Made by a program: the position numbers and the translations under genes
Assembly: GCF_000208745.1 (NCBI RefSeq)
Contig: NC_030850.1
Location: forward strand, 36,126,803-36,190,802
Direction: 5' to 3'
Source: Theobroma cacao
Taxonomy: Eukaryota; Streptophyta; Magnoliopsida; Malvales; Malvaceae
Length of the DNA: 64,000 bases
Notes under the pieces: generated by a model
Told to the model about the DNA's origin: nothing
The model's input: only the letters and a program-made list of their open reading frames with translations
Database searches by the model: none
Shown here: positions 21,900 to 33,429 of the stretch, piece after piece
Numbering within the stretch: position 1 is the stretch's first letter
How the letters are laid out: every line of letters starts with the position of its first letter

Positions 21900-22172
21900 T
21901 CTGATACTGAAGAAAAGGATCAAACCAGTAGAAACAGCTCAAGGTTAAAAATGCGAGATGAACCAACTCGATTTTGTTATTGAATACAGCTGGTTCCTGT
22001 GAGGCTTGGCGAGAGTAATGAGCAAAGTTCTCTCACATTTACAGAGGCAAAATGCCCACCTTGTTTCTAAAGTCCCATCCCTGGATTGCACAAGTCGTCT
22101 ACGAGTCAATTTTTCGTACAAAAACTTATTGCCTGTTAGCTGTTAAAACTTATTCCTTGTTAGCCTGTTAGT
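21900..22172 (-). promoter_or_regulatory. Copy 4-type promoter joined to copy 6
   Basis: Matches 14114-14388 with few differences, although the coding region downstream of it is of the copy 2 type. It contains the untranslated exon and the GTATGT-type donor of the copy 4 family. Confidence 0.5.
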
Positions 22173-22894
22173 TGTCAGGTCTGTGGCTTTGGATGCGGGT
22201 CCAATCTCCATCCCGGGTCGGTCCCACGCACCCTTGAATCAAAATCGTCTGTGGGACTCGCTAGACCTGGCTGAGTGAAAGCATGGGTCCTACCCAAATT
22301 CTATCTACACTTGTCTCTCCATGCGAATTAATACTAGCCTAACAGGAGGAGTTCCTCCACCCTCGCATCATCAAAACATGTGGAAAAACAATTTCTCTCA
22401 TTCAATTCCAACCCACTTTTCTGTTTTTTACCAGGGGAGCAGCTGGTTGATCATTGCCTAATTGAATAACTCCAGGAACTACATGCCTTAAAATCAATGT
22501 ACATGGCCACAAAGGCCAAGGGTAAAAGCATACGCAGCCCCACATTTGTCATATCGAAATTTTGTAGTGTTTTTCTGAGATAACAACTCCACAGAGCAGG
22601 CTCCCATTCAACAAAAGAAAAGATTGTTGAGTCCTAGATCTCTCATGTTGAAACTTTGATTTGTGATTGCCTCTTCACTAATTCCAGCCACGTTAATTTC
22701 TATATTCGTGGGCCACATGGAGCTGGGAAAATTTTTACCGAAATGTTCAAGGACAAAACAGACCACAAACGGAGCTATACCTACTTGATTGTTCAGATTA
22801 ACTCACCTTCTCCAGCAGAATCAAAACTGCTTCACAAAATCCTAACTGACATTTTGTTGAACCGTGGCCCAAACACCACCTGCCATATATGAAC
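22173..22894 (+). repeat. Block Y copy 2
   Basis: Near-identical to 14389-15108, including the [14 protein letters not shown] frame, and followed at the same junction by a truncated DUF247 pseudogene. Confidence 0.65.
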
Positions 22895-22913
22895 CCTTTG
22901 CGTAATGCAAATG

Positions 22914-23790
22914 CTAATTGTTTGATATTTGTAGCACTCCCTTTTCAAATTTTACGTTCAAGTTACTTACATCAAAGTTATCTCTCAAGTTACTTACATC
23001 AAAGTTATCTCTAATAGCTTCAAACTTAACACCAGCCTCACGCAACATCATTGCGCTGTACATCTTGTTGATTCTCTCAATTGAGTTTGCAAGACAAGTT
23101 CTCACTAGAATGCTTCTAGTTAAATCCATAAAGTGTTTAATCCCCTTTTTGTTGAATAAATTATCTTTGTTCGCGTTGAAGTACAAGCAAGCAAATCGGA
23201 GAAAAGAGGGTTTATCAGAGGTAGCAAAAGCTAGCTTCTATGGAGCTTCAAGGATAAAGAACGGGAGTTGATTTTCAAGTAATAACAAATCCATTTCGAG
23301 TTCAACTCTTAACCACACCTTATCGAATAAAAAGTCGTTGACTTCTTTTTCAGAGTTCCTCAAGAACAACTCGATGATAAAAACCGAGTCAAATAATATC
23401 ATCTTCACAAACTTAGAAACCTCCAACTCAGTGTCAAAGACATATTCGACATCATAACACCTGCATGTGTCACTTACATGCGCTTTGATGAAGCTGGCAA
23501 ATTCTTCCAATGTTTTCTTGGAAGTCCTTTTGACAAAATTTTTTATAATATCTCTGCTTTTGCCTCTCCATTCGAGCCAAATTTGTGTTACCATGATGAA
23601 TAGGCCCTATTGAAATCAACTGCGGAGTGAAGACTTTTGGCTTTGCTCCACGAAAACGACTAGGGACCTTGTAAATACAACACTCAGGCCCAGGCACTAA
23701 GTCTTCTTCAGGGACATCAATTACCAAATCTTTGGGTTGGTCGTTGTTTTCATTTAGTGGAGCAATTTCTTGGTCGGTGTTTGTTGCCAT
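22914..23790 (-). pseudogene. DUF247 pseudogene B (frameshift, nonsense, truncated)
   Basis: Begins at the ATG of MATNTDQE (23790). An extra T near 23530 shifts the frame after YYKKFCQ. A nonsense codon replaces the Tyr of the DLYNLAF block (read EAP-stop, near 23238). The 3' end stops after LQISNN at the junction with block Y, as in pseudogene A. Unlike pseudogene A it keeps the central DUF247 region. It also has a 27-base tandem duplication (22959-22985 and 22986-23012) that repeats RDNFDVSNL. A leader-intron donor persists near 24028. Confidence 0.87.
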
Positions 23791-24039
23791 ATATGCAACT
23801 TCCTTCTCATGTAAACAAACGACAATTAACATCAGTGAGCAATAGCAATAGAATTAATCAAGCCACACGTTTAGAATAAAGCCTTATCAAGCCACAACTT
23901 TAGATTTACCCCAACAATACATAAGGTTAGATTCAGGTGAAGGAACTTAATTTCATCAAAAGTGAAGCAATGGCTAAAGATAAAAAGTATATAAAATCAA
24001 AACACTCATAAGAATAGAAGTACATACCTCTGATGCTGA

Positions 24040-24900
24040 AGAAAAGGATCAAACCAGTAGAAACAGCTCAAGGTTCAAAGAGCGAGATGAACCAACTTAG
24101 CTGGATTATCGAGTTTTATGGAGCAGAGAGTAGTGAATAAGGTTCTCCAAGAATAAAGGACAATGCCCACCTTGTTTCTTAAGTCCCAATTTTAATTCTT
24201 TGATTGCAGAGATCATCTAAGAATCAATCTTTGTACAAAATCAGTGCTTTTTCTGTCTTTTTTCTTTATGCTTTTCAAGAGGATGTTTAACGTGGGAATT
24301 TCTGGTGTATAAATTTTTCAAATATGTATCATGCATATTTGAAAATCCAGAGCCATTTAGTTTTGCATTTTTTTTTCATTTTCTGTCTACTCTAAGTATG
24401 ATGTGTATGTTCTACAAGAAAAATGCTATTTGCAGAAAATCACAGTAACCCATCATTCATACCTCACTTATGAATTTAATTTATATATCTGCTTTCAAAT
24501 TTAACCAATCTATTTGCAATATATTGCAACGAGTAACTTAAGTTTCATTTGGTTGATACTTTTTTCTGTTTACTGTAACATTTTGACAAAAAAAATTAAT
24601 AAACTGTAAAAACAAAAATACAAATAATAAAGCATCATACAGAGCTTGCTTGCTATGTAGGTTTTGCATAACATCATTTGCTATAAAGATTATTTCGCTT
24701 CGGAATACTTTCCATCACAAATTCTTCAAGCTAAAAAGAAAGTCGAAAAGGAAACCCAAAAATGAAATAAATGGATATTTTTTATGTGGGACTTACATGA
24801 ACTACATACATTACTAGGCAGTAGGCACATTTCACCCGTTATTGTCAGGAAACAGTATCATCTCAATGCTCCTAGTTTCAGGACGATGAAAGTTTCTAAG
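24040..24900 (-). other. Upstream region of pseudogene B
   Basis: Leader exon and AT-rich upstream DNA. Much of 24190-24900 is repeated upstream of pseudogene C (28170-28878), including a phrase near TATGTATCATG and a segment around TTTCACCCGT. No gene is visible. Confidence 0.45.
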
Positions 24901-25509
24901 ATGGCACATGGAATCCAAATTTCAGAACTTGTGCAGGATTCCCCAGTTACCAGAAGTACAATGAAATATGTTAAAACCCTTCACAACATGTCAGGCAGTA
25001 ATCTACTTTTGTATTCTGCAGATGCTTAATGGAGGGTGCTGGGCGCAATTTCCATCTGGTTCTTAACTGCAGCCATTCGGTAATGGGCAGTATAGAGACC
25101 ATCTATACTACAATTCCCCCTGCAAGTTCAGCATCAGATCTAAGGACTGCAAGCTCAACCAGAAGACCCAGGATAGGGTTTGCTTGGTCAGTTCTCTGTC
25201 GGGACCAGCCAGATGGCAACCGAGGAAAGTGGAGTAGTTCCGAGTTTCCAGCACACCTCAAGTGACAACAATCATCTAGTTCAGAATCTCCCTTGGTCTG
25301 ACAACATTACGATCAAACTTGATCTGCTGCGAACTGAAAATTTCAGAGAGTCAAATTCAATAAACACAATAACTAAAAAACATGAAGCAAAACTGAGCAT
25401 GATACCTGCCATGGTGTCTTCAAACAAATGTCTGCGCACGAAACATTTTTTTGATGGTGACAATCCTGGGGATACTTTACACAGCCTTCCGATTAGGCTG
25501 AAGCATTAA
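24901..25509 (+). repeat. Block X copy 3
   Basis: Third copy of the unidentified coding-like block. It opens with MAHGIQISELVQDSP, then a stop after LLLYSADA. A shifted frame reads HLVLNCSHSVMGSI, and later NLPWSDNITIKLDLL. It faces away from pseudogene B. Confidence 0.6.
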
Positions 25510-26454
25510 ACAGAACAACCCAACATTTTCTATATAACACTGAATTAGAAATCAAAACACAGTATCCACACAAGGTAAACTCTGTGGCTTTGGATGCGGG
25601 TCCTATCTCCATCACTACCGCCTCCTCCACCTCCATCACTTGTCTCTCCCTCCTCCAGTTTGCCCCACCTCGAAGCTGTTGCACTTCGCACTGCTTCCTT
25701 GATTGGGTTGGCCGGCGCCATGCGGTATATTATTTGGACCCTTCTTGTGTAGGACCTTACACTTACCACACCAGCTTAATATCAGCCCAACTCAACCAGG
25801 TTACCTTCTGTCCACGGGCCTGACGTGATTTGGTCGGGTTGGGATATGATTTTTTAATTCTGGTCCGATTTAGTTCGACTTAAAAATATCATTATATTTT
25901 TATTTATATTTATTTTTAATTTTAAAATATTAATATAAAAATACTTTTTCAATATTTAATAGTAAATATAACTTAAATGGGTGGATTGGCTTAAGTTTTC
26001 AAGACGTCGATGGAATCCTCTCACCTCTAACGATTACCAATTCATTTTCTATTCTTTTTTTTTCTTTTGATCATAAAAACTTTTGATTTATTTTAATTGA
26101 TAGAAATATAAAAAAATTTGAGATCTTGATTTTTTTATTTATTTTAACATTTCGTTTAAAGCTTTCTTAATTATTACAAGTTACAACATTAATTGATAAA
26201 TTCAAGAATTTATTTTAATAAAAAGAAGAAGAAGTCAATCCAATAAAAATATGATAAAATCTAATAGGTAGATAATTGTTCATTAATAGGAACAGTACAT
26301 GATAAGAGCAACAAACCTTGAAACCAAACTTTCCTTCCACTCAGGGTGAAAGGCAAATAAACTTAAAAATACAAAATAAATATAAATTAACACATATAAA
26401 AAGACTAATCTTTTATTTCAATTGAATAGAATGCTGCAATCGAGTAAGAGTAAT
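25510..26454. repeat. GGGCC-type block and AT-rich 3' flank
   Basis: At about 25580-25850 lies another copy of the block that begins GTGGCTTTGGATGCGG and ends CCACGGGCCTGACGTGAT, followed by the AT-rich 3' flank of the next DUF247 pseudogene. No gene is visible. Confidence 0.45.
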
Positions 26455-27768
26455 TATGTTGTAGGCATCACTCGTTCCAAGATTGTCAATATTGTCTATA
26501 TAAAAGTGAGTAACACCACGATAAAAGCAGCAACAGTCGCAGTTCCTCTTCAAAGATTGTTGAAATAGACATGCTTCAGAGTTACCTTTGCATGGTGAAA
26601 AGAATTATCTTAATGCTCCTTTAGATCCTTTCCAATTTTGCCATAACACGAGCATAAGTGTGTAACTCCTACCATAAGATTGTTAATCATATTTGTCACA
26701 GCTACACTGCTACCCAATCCATTAAAAATGATCCCTTTCTTCACCAATAAATCCACATCTTTATCAGTGTCGACAAAAAAATCTAATAATTGAATATAAT
26801 TACAAAAATCAGTGTTTTTTGAACGATGACATTGTTCCAAGGCCATAAGGTTTTTAAAAATAGTCTCAGTTTCATGCACCACATGAATAGGTGGGATTTG
26901 TAGCACTCACTTCTCAAATTCTTAGTTAAGCAAGCAATTTTCCTCAGCTTTAAACTTGCAATCTTCTGCAGCATTAAACTTGACACCTTTCGCAGCTTTA
27001 TACCTGACACCAGCCTCATGCAACATCATTGCACTGTACATGTTATTTTACGACCTGAGTTTGAGGGGTGAGTTCTCACTTCATAGCATCTATACAAATC
27101 CGTTAAGTGTTTAATCTCCTTTCTGGTTGATATTTTATCTTTATAGACAGTGAAGTAACTACAAGCAAGATCCAAAAAGAGGTTTCATGATAGGGGGCTG
27201 GAAAAGCTAGGTTTCATAGATCATTAAGGACAAAAAATGGGAGTTAATTTTCAAGTAACATCAAATCCGTTTTAAGTTCAACACTTAACCATTCTCTATG
27301 GGATAAGAAGTCGTTGACTTCTTCATCATCATGAAAGTTCCTCAAGAAGAACTCAATGATAAAGACTGCATCATACAGTATCATCTTCGTAAAATTGGAA
27401 GCCTCCAACTCAGTCTGAAAGACAAATTCGAAATCATAACACCTGCGCATCTGTCGTCCATTTTCTTTGATGAATCTCACAAATCTTCCCAATGTCTCCT
27501 TGGAAGTCCTTGATAAAATTTTTTTGTAATATCTCAGCTTTTGCCTCTCCATTCGAGCCAAATTTGTGTTACCATGATGAAATGGCCCTATTGAAATAAA
27601 TTGAGGAGTGTACGCTTTTTCGTTTGCTACACGAAAACGTCTAGGGACCTTGTAAATACAACACTCAGGCGCAGGCTCCAAGTCTCCTTCTGGAATATCA
27701 ATTTCCAGATCTTGGGGTTGGTGGTTGTTTTCAATCAGTGGAGCAATTTCTTGGTCGGTGTTTGCCAT
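26455..27768 (-). pseudogene. DUF247 pseudogene C (multiple disruptions)
   Basis: The 5' part is open from the MANTDQE ATG (27768) for 174 residues to DLMLLEN, where CAA has become TAA (near 27246). Downstream the family blocks can still be followed but are split by further stops and frameshifts. A fragment at 26610-26906 reads LQIPPIHVVHETETIFKNL and the CNYIQLLD block. Degraded membrane-segment sequence continues to about 26455. This is the most decayed member and lies at the edge of the array. Confidence 0.85.
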
Positions 27769-28002
27769 ATATGCAACTTCCTTCTCAGGTAAACAAACGA
27801 CAATATTTCTCACTAGTTAGCAATAGCAGCAGAATTAACAAAACCCCAACTTCCATATTAAGCCCCAACTATAGGTTTACCCCAAAAAAACTTAAGATCA
27901 GATCCAACTTAAAGAAATTAATTTCATCAAAAGTGAAGCAAATAGCTAAAGATAAAAGAGTAAATAAAATAAAAACCCTCATAAGAGTAGAAGTACATAC
28001 CT

Positions 28003-28878
28003 CTGATGCTGAAGAGGAGGATGATCAAACCAGTAGAAACAGGTCCAGTTCAAAGTGCGAGATGAACCAACTTCGTTGGATTATCAAGTTTTGTAGAGCA
28101 GAGAGTAGTGAATAAGGTTCTCTCAGAAACAACAGAGAAAATGCCCACCTTGTCTCTCAAGTTCCATTCTTAATTCTTTGATTGCACAGGTCATCTAAGA
28201 ATCAATCTTCGCACAAAGTCACTGCTTTTCTGTCTTTTTTCTTTATGCTTTTTAAGAGGATGTTTAACGTGGGAATTTCTGCTGTATAAATTTTTCAAAT
28301 ATGTATCATGTATATTTGAAAATCTAGAGCTATTTAGTTTTGAATTATTCTTTTTTTCATTGTCTGTCTACTCTAAATATGATATATGTATGTTCTACAA
28401 GGAAAATGCTATTTGCAGAAAATCACACTAACCCATCATTCATACCTCGCTTCTGAATTTAATTTATATATCTGCTTTGAATTTAGCCGATATATTTGCA
28501 ACAAGTAACTTAAGTTTCATTCAGTTGATACTTTTTTCTTGTTTTTTTTTTTTTTGTTACAAATAAATAAATAAAAAGTAAAAAACAAAAAATTTTACTA
28601 AAAAACAAATAATAAAAGCACCATTAAGAGCTTGCTTGCCATGCAGGTTTTGCCAAACATCATTTGCTATAAAGATTATTTCACATTGGAATATTTCCCA
28701 CGAATTCTTCAAACTAAAAAGAAGGTCGAACAGGAAACACAAAAACGAAGTAAATAGATATTTTTTACAAGGGACTTACATGAACTACATTAACAGGCAG
28801 TAGGCACATTTCACCCGTCATTGTCAGGAAACAGTATCATCTCAATGCTCCTAGTTTCAGGACGACGAAAGTTCTAAG
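28003..28878 (-). other. Upstream region of pseudogene C
   Basis: Leader exon with a donor near 28002, then AT-rich DNA homologous to 24190-24900. No gene is visible. Confidence 0.45.
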
Positions 28879-29489
28879 ATGGCACATGGAATCCAAATTT
28901 CAGAACTTGTGCAGGATTCCCCAGCTACCAGAAATACAATGAAATATGTTAAAACCCTTCATAACATGTCAGGCAGAAAACTACCTTTGTATTCTGCAGA
29001 TGCTGAATGTAGGGTGCTGGGCGCCATTTCCATCTGATTCTTAACTGCAGCCATTCGGTAATGGGCAGTATAGAGACGATCTATACCAGAATACCCCCTG
29101 CAAGTTCAGCATCAGATCTACAGACTGCAAGCTCATTAGAAGATCCAGGACAGGGTTTGCTTGGTCAGTTCTTTTCCAGGAACCAGCCTGCTGGCCACCA
29201 AGGAATATGGAGCGGTTCTGAGTTTGCAGCACCCCTCAGTGACAATAATTATCCAGTTCAGAACCTTCCCTGGTCTGACAACATTACAATCAACCTTGAT
29301 CTGCTGCGAACTGAAATTTTCACACAGTTCAATGCAATAAACACAAAATCTATAAGTACCCAAAAGAAAAAAACAGGAAGAACTGAACATTATAACTGCC
29401 ATGTTGTCTTCAAAGAATATGTGCTCATGAAACATTTTCTAGATGGTGACAATCCTGGGGTGCTTGATATGGCCTTCCCATTAGGCTGA
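28879..29489 (+). repeat. Block X copy 4
   Basis: Best-preserved copy. One frame reads from MGSIETIYTRIPPASSASDL through PLSDNNYPVQNLPWSDNIT and on to VVFKEYVLMKHFLDGDNPG without a stop over about 140 residues (29061-29489). An upstream frame (MAHGIQISELVQDSP) ends at a TGA. Homology searches on this copy would be the best way to name the parent gene. Confidence 0.6.
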
Positions 29490-30056
29490 AGCTTTAAACA
29501 CAACAACCCAGCATTTTCTACAGAACACTGAATTAGAAATCAAACACAGTAAAAACCATGAATATTACGGTACCAAATGATCTTCCTAGCACATGATCTA
29601 AGCATCTAAACTGAAACAGCTTTGTTTTAATGTTCCCAATCAGAACCACATACAGTCATAGCTTACCAGAGATTTCAAGTAAAAATATCAACTAATAAAG
29701 ATGGCATCATCATATAGCCCAGAAAAAGTACATCCTAACAAATTTAAGGCCCATGCTCCAATATAGTATGTGTATGTGTGTGTGTGTGTGTGTGCTTGCG
29801 TGTGCGCTGAGAGGCAAACAATAGCTGGTACAGCTGGCAATTAGATTGCAACATAGCAAATCAGATAAATTTAAAAAAATATAGTAATGCATTTAAAACC
29901 TCCTCAAGCCAAAAAAAAAAAATTGTATAATATCCCATTTCAAATATGAGCTAATCAAAATGGTTTATGCTTCAGAAAATATGGTTATTGCAAGATTTGA
30001 AATTTATAGAGTTACCAAATATATACAAACTCTACATTCCTGAATGCGAAAGCTTG

Positions 30057-30142
30057 CTATATATGCTTATACCATTTACTGTATATGCTATATACGCTTT
30101 CACCATTCACTCTATATTCTATATATGCTTTGATATTCTCTT
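30057..30142. repeat. 31-bp tandem repeat, about 2.7 units
   Basis: Units begin CTATATATGCTT at 30057, CTATATACGCTT at 30088 and CTATATATGCTT at 30119. The first two are both 31 bases. Confidence 0.7.
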
Positions 30143-31644
30143 GCACCCTTCTCAAAAGAATTTTAACCAAAGTAGAAAAAACATTTGAACATAAGGTAAG
30201 TAATGTGGTTAACCAAAAAAATGCTAAATAATGTCAAATATAAAGATAATTAGTTCTTTGGATCATGTAATTGGCATGGTAAACACATTTTTATTTTAAA
30301 GTCCTATTAAGTGATATTAGTTGCACATCATATTGCTAGAAATGGATATCATTCACATGACAGAGATTAGACTCTAATCTGAGAACTTAATTTTTCTAGT
30401 TTCACCAGTATTTACACATATTGATGCAGACACAACAGCAAAGAAGAGAAAATAAAAAGCTTGTTGAGTGATGACCCAGAGCAGTTTTTTCTTTAGAAGG
30501 AAAACACACACATATATAAAGCATGGAGGTCAATCACAATAGTGTAACCCAGTCTTTAGGCTCCATCACTGATATTCTCCATGAAATTCCAGCCTATTCA
30601 GTCATTCACATCTTGTCATTAACAATAACACAAACAAATTGCTCGTACACTTCAAGTAGTAAAGGCAAACTTGGGAAAACTACTTGGTCAAATAAAGAAT
30701 GTCAATATTTCATAAGACCATGGGCCTGATTATTTGGCTTGATTGCTTCCATACATGCAATCTGCTCTGCCAATTTGCCATGATCAGAAACACACATCTT
30801 TGCATAAAAAGTTGCTGCTGCATCCATTCACTCATACATTTCCAAGTTGGGGAGATAAACAGGCAAAATAATAATCCAACAGAGACTGACATTATTCTTA
30901 AATCTATTTGATAGTGATAAACTAACCACTTTTACTTTGTCAAATGCAATTTTCAAAGCAAGAGTTAACTCATTGATAAAAGATGTAACCCAATCACAAA
31001 TGCACAGCTTCTGTGACGTAAATCTTGCTGATCAATCAAATGTGCCTTATAGAAATAATGGTAACGCATCTAGCCGACAATCTCTCAAACAGGAAAGACA
31101 CACGAGAAAAAACATTTTGATTCATTTAACAATTGCGCTTCATCTCAAACCAACCAGGGGCCAGCGAACTAACTGTTTTTTATATCACTAGTTTGCTTTC
31201 CAATAGCATATCAAAATGAAAAGATACAATTTATGCAAGCCAATTATAAGGGTGTTTTCCAAACCATATGGCTTCCATGACACATATCACTCAACCATTT
31301 CAGCCTATTCATAGGCACACGTCAATATTTCCTTAAATGGCCAATGACACGTGTTTGTCACTCACGCTATCTAGAGATAGAACAGGAAAAAGGAGCAAAA
31401 CTACTTACTTCATTAAATAATGACACTTTCCTAAACAAATTGAAGTCGCTAAACTAACCACTTTTGCTTGAACAAGTGTAAATTGAAGAAGTGTGAAAGA
31501 ACATAGAGATTCCATTGATGCAAATCAATCATAAAAGTATGCTCCAACCATATGGATTCCATAAATTATATTCTTGTCCAGCATTTTGCATTGCCACTTA
31601 AAATACAGACCTCTTACGATAATGGACAGTATCTCAAGCATGCT

Positions 31645-31757
31645 CACGTGTTCAGTACTACTTAATCCGTTAATTACTAACACGTGCTCATAACTACTTA
31701 ATTGTCAATTATTAACACATGCTCATAACTACTTAATCCTTTAACTACTGACACGTT
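31645..31757. repeat. 36-bp minisatellite carrying G-box motifs
   Basis: Three units of 35-36 bases (31645, 31681, 31716) and the start of a fourth. Each begins with a G-box or a one-base variant (CACGTGT, CACGTGC, CACATGC, CACGTTT) and contains ACTACTTAAT. Confidence 0.75.
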
Positions 31758-32300
31758 TCTCAAATCAATCAATAGCCAGTAAACTAATCATTTAAGACAG
31801 AAACACAAGCACATCAAACACAAGTATGTATCCCAAACTTTTTGGATCAACAAACTGTTATTATGCTCTAAAATTTTAAACCAGTTCCATGAACAACTAA
31901 CAAGTACTGATAACCTAAGGATCCAAACGATCACCTGAAAAAACGACTTCCTTTTACATAAACTGAAACGGTTAAAACCCTATTTATGAAACTGATAAGT
32001 CATATTTACATCTGTGACTACTCATAACGAGATTTATAATATAACTGTCTCCCACCATCCTTTAACCTCGTCAAGGATTAGACAAAAAGGCACAAGAACA
32101 AGATACATTTGTTACCCTTTCATCTACAAGGTCATCTACAGCTGCAAAAAAAAGTTTAGCAGTCATCCTTATCCCCACCCTCCAAATTCACAGTTTTAGC
32201 AGCACCCCAATCTAACCCTGCAATCACCAAAATCAAACCTTTATTCAAAATCACTCGGCCATGTAATTAAAAAGATCAAACTTTCGAAATAGCCAAAACA

Positions 32301-33182
32301 TCAGACCTTCGCAGGAGCGTCCGAGACCCTGTAGCAATCAGGCGTTATCGAAGATAACCACAACCCTGGAAACACGCACTGTAAAAAGATTTAAAGAGAA
32401 TTAGGAAAAAGAAAATCCAAATTTCGAAAGATAAACAATGAAGGAATTTGGAAGCTTACATCGAGTTGTTTCTGAACATTCTTGGCTCGCTTCTTTGGCC
32501 TTCTTGAGGGCTTTGACCCGGTCATAGCAAAGATATCATCATCAATTTCTTCTCTAGAAAGCGAAATAGAGAACTTCTTTTTCTTCTCCTTCTTCTCAGC
32601 CGCTTTCGGCTCGGTCACATTCCTTGACCGGGTCGATTCCGGCCTATGAATTTTGTTCTCGTGCGCCGAAGCTCCGATCCTCGGTGCGGCTCCATTCTGA
32701 TTACGAGGCTTAGTAATCGGCTTCCTCGGTCTCAGATTCCACGTCTTGGGAACCAATTCTTCAACGTATTCAGCATCCAAGTTCTGATCTCCTGCATCCG
32801 CAACCTCATCAGCAGGCTTCTGATTCTTCGTTCGGAAACGTATATAGATCTTTGATCTACCGTCCGATGGAGTAGCTTTCTTCTCGGAGTTATTATCAAC
32901 CAAAACGTCAGAACCGTTGATAACTTTCTTCTCCGATTTTTCACTCCTATGATCAGCAGAAGAACCGGAAGAAGCTCCGTTCTTAGGAGCAGCTTCGCGC
33001 ACTGGATTCCCCTTCCGATTGTCATCGGAGTCAGAATCAGAATCCCCGCGTTGAGGAGATTTGTGAGAGGACTCAGAGAGTTTGCGAAGGCGGTGGTTGT
33101 TGGAGTGGTTCATGGCCCATTTAAGGTCATGTAATTGGAAGTTATGAAGAGGATGAGATTTCAAGGTCGACGAAGAAGCCAT
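32301..33182 (-). CDS. DUF1639 family protein, two exons
   Basis: Exon 1 is 32460-33182 and exon 2 is 32301-32378, separated by an 81-base GT-AG intron. Product 266 residues. Most of the protein is Ser-, Lys- and charge-rich and probably disordered. The family signature lies at the end of exon 1 (FSISLSREEIDDDIFAMTGS, then SRRPKKRAKNVQKQLD) and continues across the splice into FPGLWL and TPDCYRVSDAPAKV, which supports the intron. The start is taken at MASSSTLK; in-frame ATGs at 33245 and 33269 could add up to 29 residues. Basic RRPKKR suggests nuclear location, but the biochemical role is unknown. Arabidopsis At3g60410 is, from memory, the syntenic counterpart. Confidence 0.85.
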
Positions 33183-33384
33183 GACGGTTTCGGGTTCCCT
33201 CTTGTTTAAGTTCTTTCTTCCTTCTGAGATCGAATGAAACACCATTGATCGGTAGAACAGAGAAAACAAATTGTTCTCCCCGTTCCTTCAATGGGAACCA
33301 AAAACCAAAGCCAAACAAAAACTGGGTACTTGCTTCTCTAGTTAAGGGATAGAGAGGAATCTAAACCCATGAGAGTGAGCAAAG

Positions 33385-33420
33385 ACAAATGACAGAGAGA
33401 GAGAGGGAGAGAGAGAGAAT
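33385..33420. repeat. GA-rich microsatellite in the DUF1639 leader
   Basis: Interrupted GA dinucleotide run about 200 bases upstream of the DUF1639 start, probably in its 5' UTR or core promoter. Confidence 0.7.
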
Positions 33421-33429
33421 TGGAAGAAG

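Larger units (their letters stand above)
29490..32300. other. Intergenic region with microsatellite and minisatellites
   Basis: No coding gene is recognised. Contents: a TG run at about 29768-29795; a 31-base tandem repeat at 30057-30118 with a partial third unit; a 36-base tandem repeat at 31645-31751; and degenerate dispersed repeats sharing AAACTAACCACTTTT (30915 and 31455) and CCATATGG-TTCCAT (31267 and 31550). The right end should contain the 3' UTR of the DUF1639 gene. Confidence 0.5.

Noticed and set aside
1..29489. Calling the DUF247 array a self-incompatibility locus
   Set aside because: The link is known for grasses; nothing here (no female determinant, no expression data) supports it in this eudicot.
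29768..29795. CRISPR-like or other structured array
   Set aside because: It is a plain TG microsatellite; no spaced repeats exist and the genome is eukaryotic.
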